Assembly: GCA_036426205.1 (NCBI GenBank)
Contig: CM071569.1
Location: 284,771,119 to 284,835,118, forward strand
DNA length: 64,000 nucleotides
Reading direction: 5' to 3'
Source of the DNA: Ascaphus truei
Lineage: Eukaryota; Chordata; Amphibia; Anura; Ascaphidae
Shown here: positions 57,491-64,000 of the stretch, one piece after another
Position numbering within the stretch: the stretch's first letter is position 1
How the letters are laid out: every line of letters starts with the position of its first letter
Notes under the pieces: generated by a model
What the model was told of the DNA's origin: nothing
Databases searched by the model: none
Seen by the model: the letters and a program-made list of their open reading frames with translations, nothing else
Position numbers and translations under genes: made by a program

Positions 57491-58403
57491 TACTCCAACG
57501 TGACTGCATTGGAATACCGGGTCCTGTAGTATGACACATCACAGTCAGTGGGTTGACTCTTAAAGATCATTAGAATCTGTTATCAATACTGGTAGAAAAA
57601 TATGTGTGATCAGGTGTACACTAAAGTCTATATAGGAACTCCTCATAACGAATCAACCACTCAGCTCTTACTGTCAGCAAACAGGAACAGTGTGAGTGCA
57701 GACTCAAAAGAGTTAGAGTGTGCTATTTTGAGGTGTCAAAACTACACCCTAAGTGTATGAATAAGAAAAGTGTTAATTAAATAGATTCACTGTAAGGAAT
57801 ACAGTATTGGCCAACAGTGAACTTTGATAAACATATAGCTGTCTATGAGACAACACAAACGCATCAGCTCTAGCAATGACTAGAGGAAATTAAATTACTC
57901 TATATGCTACTATACACTATACTATATAGATCTAGTTATATTGCAAGATCTATAAGGTGCCCCTTCATGACCAACTCCTAAAAAGACACACTTTATAGCC
58001 TAATGTGTGTGTGCAGTCGTTCTAAGACTATCACTACAGTGCCCCAAGGGTTAGCACTTACACTCATTTAAAGGCAACATATTCAGTTTGATTTGAGGAT
58101 CAACTTACTCCTTCAGGCCCTATCCTAGTGTTTTTAATGCACCGGACCCCGTGTAGGTCCTTGACACATTTTCATTTATAGGGCTTTAATATATCCCAAG
58201 GGGTTTCAACTTCAATAAGTGGTACACATTTATATTAAAGTTGCAATAAAAAGCAAAGTAAACATCAATAAACATGTATTATTTTTACGCAGTTCAGAAA
58301 ATCATTAAGCCCAATACCCCTCTAGTCTGTTGTGCATTAATATAGGGATTTCTGTGTGTGAGCCGTGTCTTCTTGGCATGATTCATCAACTTTTTTTGAT
58401 TAG

Positions 58404-59480
58404 TTTACCTACTTCCCTGGTAGCACAAAGTACTGTAATTACTATCATCAAACTCAAGATTTAGTTGGAGAGAGGTCTCTCATATATATTCATAACCTTA
58501 TTAAAGTGAAGAAAAAATAAATAAACAGCGGCTTCAACACATCTCCTTGCTTCAAATCCCACGTCACACACCAGTTCTTCTGTCGCAGCGCAATTCAAAT
58601 AAACTCCTTACATTGAACTACGTCACATCTCCTGTGACAACACTTATGCTGGTTTAAAAACTAAAAAGGCTACTTCCCCTGCCTTTACGCTGCGTGGTGA
58701 CGTCACCGAGGTATCGCGAGACCTTTGGTCTGTGTCTAGCACCTCGGTGATTCCCTCGGCAGCATCGGGTCCAGGTTTTCACCTATGGCACCCCCCACAC
58801 ATCAGGACATCAATCAGTGTGGTAGCAGCGGCAGTTCCCGGCATCGTGGATCTCCGGAGGCGGTGTATTACCAACCACCTACCAGGCTTCGGTTCCAGTC
58901 TAGGACATTGTGCTACGGGCGTATACCTAGCAGCTTTGCTGTAAGTAGGGTTTCAATTTTTTCCCTACCGGATGTCATTGCTTCAATAGTGTCTCTTGCA
59001 CAACATTCAAGTGTCTGTTGCTTTTTATTGATTTTAATTCATTTGCATTAAATTTGTAATTATTCTCTCGTTTATCATATCAGTGATTATTTGTTTTAGT
59101 TGTTTTTAGTTGCACTATGATCTTTTTCTTTTTTTGTATGTTTGTCTTATCTGTTTGTTTGTCTTTCCATGAGACTTCATCGAAGATTCTACTCTGGATT
59201 TCCACTCAGCCTTATTGGACTTTATATTTGGTCAGGCTCTAATTGTTATTCTTTTTGGAGGCGCCGTTTTTTTTTGTTTATATTGTCTATATTGGTTTGT
59301 GTGAACCTTTGTTCTTGGCAGCCCCCACTTTAACATTTAAAGTGTGTTTCATTATATGTTAGTCACCCATGTGTTACTATTTTTATTTGTAGCATTAGCG
59401 CTGTTCCCACTGCCCTTTCCCTTTATCAGTAGGTAGCCAGCACCATACACCATGTAATGGCAGAATCTCCCAGAGGGTGG
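58404..59480. other. STXBP5L intron with CpG-rich promoter/exon-like block
   Basis: At 58680-58940, on the + strand, there is a TGACGTCA CRE-like site (58698), a perfect 10-bp inverted pair TCACCGAGGT/ACCTCGGTGA (58703 and 58741), and then an ATG at 58785. The frame there is open for 52 codons (MAPPTHQDINQCGSSGSSRH at the start) to a GTAAGT at 58941. I do not recognise the peptide. A transposon 5' end is as likely as a gene. Confidence 0.35.
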
Positions 59481-59493
59481 GGGGGGGGGGGAG

Positions 59494-59665
59494 GTCAGGT
59501 TTTAAGGATATCCCAGCTTCAGCACAGGTGGCTCAATCAGTCCCTGCTTCAGCACAGGTGGCTCAATCAGAGGCTCAGATTGAGCCACCTGTGCTGAAGC
59601 TGGGATATCCTTAAAACCTGACCTGTTAGGGGGGGTCTTGAGGACTGGCATTGAGCGCCCCCTGT
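59494..59665. mobile_element. Copy of the common dispersed MITE
   Basis: GAGGTCAGGTTTTAAGGATA, then two direct copies of TTCAGCACAGGTGGCTCAAT, then GATTGAGCCACCTGTGCTGA and TCCTTAAAACCTGACCTGTT. A G12 run precedes it. Confidence 0.88.
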
Positions 59666-59669
59666 TGTA

Positions 59670-61417
59670 GAGAGATAAGACAGCTGGATATACACGTAGG
59701 CTGCGATGAAAGGGTATAAGTTGTAGTTCGGCTTGTTGTGACGGTCTAACGTCACTACACATCTTAAAGTTCGAAGTAACATGTTTAACCCTTTAGTTAC
59801 CGCATGGGCCGGCAGGGCAGTGTTCCAGAGCCCATTCCCGCAAATATATATAATGCTCTTTAAACTCGACACAGCGTGACACGTCCCATCCCACTGACCA
59901 GGCCCAAACAGGGTGCAACAATGGTGCATGTACCTTGCTACATTGATATTAAAGCAACAATCCCCCCCAGATATCTTCAGAGACCCCGGAGGTCCCACGG
60001 AACCCCGATGCCCCTCAGCGCCAAGAACCCACCCCCTGCAGGGCAGTAAGACATCGTTTCTCCTGTTCGTGCGAGAGAAAGAAAACTACAGGTATGGCGG
60101 CGGGGTCACCGATGGAAAGCGGCGCCGTCGGCTCCAGGTGATGCTGCGGCTTTCTGTCGGCTGCCGGAGTAAGGCGTACCCGGGTTACCGTGTTGTACTA
60201 CCATATGTACAGTCAGTTGAGCTACACTAGGGCCACCACCTTTCTGTGCCCACGAACATTCGGGGCCCATCCTCCACGCGATGGAATGCAGTTCCGGCAC
60301 TTATTTTAGCAACCGGAACAGTTTTGGGCATTTCTAACGGCCCCCCTCCCTCCCCGGGACCTACCTGTGGGCCAGGACCTTACCAGGTGGCAGCAGGTGG
60401 TCCTCACACGGAAGTTAGGCCCAGTAGAAGTTGGGCCCAACTTCCGTAATCACTGCCTGGGTGGGCACCCTCCGTCACCGCCACACAGACAGGGGGGGGT
60501 TGGGGGGAGGTCTTTTATTAAACTTGCACCAGGGCCCACCGGTGCCTAGTTCCGCCCCTGCTCCTGGACACGTCCAAGAGATGAACGGTCTCATTTATCT
60601 GCAACCATAGGATCCACTGGAGCTAGTAGAATCCCAGCTGATCTCCGCATGACCCCCGGACCGACCAAGGTAGAAAAAGGGACAAAGAGGAGTCTAATCG
60701 TATAGAAGAGGTTTCAAAATCTATCCAGAATCCGCACATAAAGCAATAAAAAAAATATCAATCTTACGAATCAACAAACATTGAAAAGAAACCCATTATA
60801 ATGACCGGCGGTGTTTATTGAGGCACCGGCTGGACTGTAGTATCGCGTTTTTGCTTATACCCGGCGTATACAACTGTTGCACTTATTCTGTATGCCCCAT
60901 CTTATGGTTCCCGACCAATATTATCAACCCCCCCAACCCTCCAGGACAGAACATCGATAGAGGAGATGGTCCGTGATTTCAGGAATGAAGAAATAAAGAA
61001 CAGGAAAAACATGGATTAACTTACACATTTCTAACTTTCTAACAGCGAATATGAACCCTGGCTCTTTCTATCCTCTTTGGAAGGTCCGAGCCTTTTTTTG
61101 TTGTTGTTGCTAATTTGGTATTCTATCTCCCACACATCCCCTAATTAGTTTGATGCACATTTTCAGCACACAGTAGTGCCCTGTCCTGCTGCGTTATCTC
61201 TCAATGTGTGAGTGCTTGGAAATGGATGCAAAACGTGGCTAGAGAAAATAAGCGTTGCACAAGCGAGATGCTGAATGCTGCCAACAGAACGGCATGGATA
61301 AAGTAGAGAAGCCTCCGCAAAATAAAGCGTTGGAAGGGCTGATTGTTGGTAAAAATGTTTTGCCAAATGAAGGTGAGGAAGCTTAAAAAAAAAACTGTTG
61401 GCTTTCGCCTACCGTAC
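59670..61417. other. STXBP5L intron, part dispersed repeat
   Basis: 60000-60560 is GC-rich and repeat-like (GGTGGTCCTCACACGGAAGT, GGGCCCACCGGTGCC), but no family was recognised. The remainder is unique. No exon found. Confidence 0.45.
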
Positions 61418-61468
61418 CAAGATCAGTCTTAAGATCTGTTGGCAGACTTAACTTTCTTGATCCTTTAA
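61418..61468 (-). CDS. STXBP5L: STXBP5L 51-bp exon (variable linker, KLSLPTDLKTDL)
   Basis: The acceptor is TTGTTTCAG and the donor GTACGG on the minus strand. The 51 bases are 2 nt, 16 codons and 1 nt: KGSRKLSLPTDLKTDL. RKLSLPTDLK is a conserved short segment of the tomosyn hypervariable linker. The leftover G joins the next exon's AA to give Glu, so the phases fit across a 17.4-kb intron. The linker of tomosyns is where alternative exons are used, so this 51-bp in-frame exon may be skipped in some isoforms. It is the most upstream STXBP5L exon I can support in the window. Confidence 0.93.
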
Positions 61469-62460
61469 CTGAAACAACAGAAAAAGGAGAAAGGTAGTTA
61501 TTAATTACTAAAAAAAAAAAAAAAGAAAGAAAAGGTTTTAGAGGAACAAAAATGACATTTGGTGATGAGAATGAAGCCGCAATGCAACCAGAGAGGCGAC
61601 CGGACCTAAAATATCACCGCCGGCTAATCTACAACACGGCGACAACAAAGCCGCCACCATGTCATTATCTTGGCGATAAGTATTGCGACAGTTGGTCACC
61701 TCCGGTGACTAATATCTTGGAAGACCCTGTGAGTTTTTTTTCTGACCGTGAGAGCATTATTGAGTATAACATGACTAGTGTAAGATTTCCATTCAGTCTA
61801 ACTATGGTTATATTGTAATTAGGCTTGGTTGGAAATATGAGAACCGACGCCACTTTAATTATTCTGACGAGCAAAGGAAGGTCCTGTAGCTTTTGGTACA
61901 TAGGATAAGGTCAAACCCAATAGATAGACAGAGAGACCATACAGCGGTGCTGAGAAGAGGATTCTATGCTAAGCGGTGCCTGGCACTGTCCGTACGCTGA
62001 TGTCATCAGGTCTCGAATATACGTTTACTTCCCTGTATGGAGGATGGGTAGGTATGGTATCATGTTGGTTTGACAACAGCTGTAAGATTGTTCCAGAGAG
62101 TGACATGATGATACCATAGTCGGTCATAGTGTTGGAAGGAGGAAGGCCTGAGTAAGGCCTATTCCCGGTATAAAAGTTGAGAGGTTAGGTAGGGGAGCCA
62201 GGTTATTATCATCGGGAGAGGGAGGATATACCAGACAAGATCAGGCAGGACGGATTCCCCCAGGAAAGCACAAAACATATCTGACGTCATCGCCATTTAT
62301 CTGCTATTTCTGAATGTAAGTAAATATCTCCGGAATACACGTTTCTCGTGCGCTAAGACCGGACGGCCGAGTTTCGTTCCGCCGCTGTGAAAATACAAAA
62401 GACATAGCACATTTTACCACTAGCGAGGCGGACAAGGCTGCAGGTGTACAATGATGCAGT
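61469..62460. other. STXBP5L intron, no exon found
   Basis: Unique sequence with an A14 run at about 61511. Open frames on both strands at 61552-61901 overlap and show no recognised domain. Confidence 0.5.
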
Positions 62461-62464
62461 TTAC

Positions 62465-64000
62465 GCCTCCGTACCCCACTGCCTGGTTGCGGCACCTCTG
62501 CACTGCCTGGTTGCGGCTGGTTGCGGTGCCTCTGCACTGCCTGGTTGCGGCGCCTCTGCACTGCCTGGTTGCGGTGCCTCTGCACTGCCTGGTTGCTGTG
62601 TCTCTGCACTGCCTGGTTGCTGTGTCTCTGCACTGCCTGGTTGCGGCGCCTCTGCACTGCCTGGTTGCGGTGCCTCTGCACTGCCTGGTTGCGGCGCCTC
62701 TGCACTGCCTGGCTGTGGTGCCTCTGCACTGCCTGGTTGCGGCGCCTCTGCATGCAATGGTTGCTGTTGTCTCTGCACTCCTGCTGGTTGCTGTGCCTCT
62801 GCCACTGCTTGGTTGCGGTTGTCTCTGCACTGTGGTTGCAGCGCCTTGCATGCCTGGTGCGGTGCCTCTGCTGCGGTTGCGGCGTCTCTGCACTGCCTGT
62901 GGTGGCGCCTCTGCACTGCTGGTGTGCGGCGCTCCTGCACTGCGTTGTGTGTTCGACTGCTTGGTTGCTGTGCCTCTCCATTGCTGGTTGCGGTGTGTCT
63001 CTGCAACTGCCTGGGTGTGCAGCGCCTCTGCACTGCCTGGTTTGCGGGCATTTGCACTGCCTGTTTGCTGGCCTTCTGCACTGCCCTGGTTGCGGCGCCT
63101 CTGCACTGCCTGGTTGCGGCGTCTCTCCTTGCAGTGCTCTGACCTGGTTGCGGGCACCTCTGCACTGACTGGTTGCGGCGTCTCAGCATGCCTGTTGCGG
63201 TGCCTCTGCACTGGCCTGTTGCGTGCCTGCACTGCCTGGTGCGGTGCTCTGCACCAGCCTGGGTTTGCGGTGCCTCTTGCACTGCCTGGTTGCGGGTGCC
63301 TCTGCACTGCCTGGTTGCGTGCTCTGCTCCTGGTTGCGGCGCCATGCACTGCCCTGGTTGCGGCGCCTCTGCACTGCCTGGTTGCGGTGTTCTGCACTGC
63401 CTGGTTGCGGTGCCTCTGCACTGCCTGGTTGCGGTGCGCCTCTGCACTGCCTGGTTGCGGCGCCCTGCACTTGCCTGGTTGGCGCCTCTGCACTGCCTGG
63501 TTGCGGTGCTTTTGGCACTGCCTGGTTGCGGTGCCTACTGCACTGCCTGGTTGCAGCCCTCTGACTGCATGTGCCTTGCTGCCGTTGCGGGTTCTGCACT
63601 GCCTGGTTGCGGTGCTTCTGCACTGTCTGGTTGCGGCGCCTCTGCACTGCCTGGTTGCGGTGCTTCTGCACTGCCTGGTTGCTGGTTGCGGTGCCTCTGC
63701 ACTGCCTGGCTGCCGTGCCTCTGCACTGCTGGTTTTGCACTGCCGTTCGCCCTCTGCACTGCCCTGGTTGCGGCGCTCTGCACTGCCTGGTTGCTGTTGC
63801 TCCTGCACGTGCCTGGTTGCGGTTCTGCACTGCCTGGTTGCGTGCCTCGCTGCGGTGTCACTGCCGGTTGCGGCGCCACTGCACGCCTGTGTGGCGCCTC
63901 TGCACTGCCTGGTTGCGGTGCTTCTGCTGCCTGGCTGTGCGGTTTGCCTCTGCACTGCCTGGTTGCGCGCCTCTGCACTGCCTGTTGCGGCCGTGCTGCA
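62465..64000. repeat. 24-bp minisatellite, about 60 copies, cut by window end
   Basis: The unit is TGCACTGCCTGGTTGCGGCG plus CCTC, with frequent variants GCGGTGCCTC and GCTGTGTCTC. Copies from about 62470 to 62760 are clean; later ones carry many indels. Open frames reach 511 codons on the minus strand (Gln/Ala/Arg/Thr/Pro/Gly repeats such as NQAVQR, TRQCRG, PGSAEAPQ) and 232 on the plus strand. They are the three readings of one 24-bp unit and are not genes. Confidence 0.97.

Larger units (their letters stand above)
56045..58403. mobile_element. Large fold-back element, 2.36 kb, with two internal minisatellites
   Basis: The outer arms are about 450 bp: TAATCAAAAAAAGTTGATGA from 56045 matches the reverse complement of TCATCAACTTTTTTTGATTA ending at 58402. 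The match continues through GACACGGCTCACACACACAG, CACTTATTGAAGTTGAAACC, AGGACCTACACGGGGTCCGG and AGTGTGTCTTTTTAGGAGTT (about 56460), mirrored at 57965-58390. A second inner pair, CCTGATCACAAATATTTTTC (56881) and GAAAAATATGTGTGATCAGG (about 57595), extends the hairpin inward after the 19-bp array. The arms are about 90 to 95% alike by eye, with small indels. No transposase frame is seen. Confidence 0.92.

Noticed and set aside
36803..61468. STXBP5 (tomosyn-1) instead of STXBP5L
   Set aside because: EEKTAGM.TSAEAF and the neighbour POLQ both favour STXBP5L, but this rests on recalled sequences; a tree would settle it.
61469..62460. A further upstream STXBP5L exon
   Set aside because: No tomosyn-like peptide with matching phase (ending 1 nt into a codon) was found.
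62420..63955. 511-codon Gln/Ala/Arg-rich open frame as a gene
   Set aside because: All three frames of the same 24-bp unit are open, and both strands give long frames.
1..64000. Telomeric TTAGGG arrays, tRNA, rRNA or snRNA genes
   Set aside because: No TTAGGG tandem run and no intact RNA-gene sequence was seen; only a tRNA-derived SINE carries box-like motifs.

Overview
The window is vertebrate nuclear DNA, most probably from a frog. It has split genes with GT-AG introns, L2/CR1-like and RTE-like LINE fragments, a tRNA-derived SINE with a MIR-like core, many TTAA- and TA-flanked MITEs, long fold-back repeats and at least a dozen minisatellites. The frog assignment is inference from repeat style and intron size. 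No bacterial, viral or organellar gene block is visible.

Two protein genes can be proved exon by exon, lying tail to tail. On the + strand, the last five coding exons of POLQ (DNA polymerase theta; 5321-19724, 204 residues plus stop) carry the palm and fingers of the family-A polymerase domain and end in DFDL. On the - strand, the last seven coding exons of STXBP5L (tomosyn-2; 61468 down to 36803, 398 residues plus stop) carry the end of the WD40 region, the variable linker and the C-terminal R-SNARE-like coiled coil ending in KKWYQF. All splice phases match in both chains and every junction is GT-AG. I recall the same convergent POLQ/STXBP5L arrangement in human chromosome 3, which supports the choice of STXBP5L over STXBP5. 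The earlier exons of both genes lie outside the window.

Layout: 1-3650, a 45-bp minisatellite; 3650-20930, the POLQ 3' part, whose 8.8-kb third visible intron holds a solo LTR, an L2-like LINE fragment, a polypyrimidine array and a second 45-bp array; 20930-36800, the intergenic region with MITEs, a long inverted repeat, a 26-bp array and a CR1/L2 fragment; 36800-61470, the STXBP5L 3' part, with a 17.4-kb intron holding a 3.4-kb 27-bp array, a 2.36-kb fold-back element and two other large palindromes; 61470-64000, more STXBP5L-side sequence running into a 24-bp array cut by the window end.

Most long open frames in the window come from minisatellites whose unit is a multiple of three, not from genes. 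I found no new gene system. The most interesting features are the large palindromic elements inside the STXBP5L intron, the solo LTR carrying its own minisatellite, two hammerhead-like motifs in dispersed repeats, and the density of GC-rich minisatellites, which suggests a subtelomere-like location.
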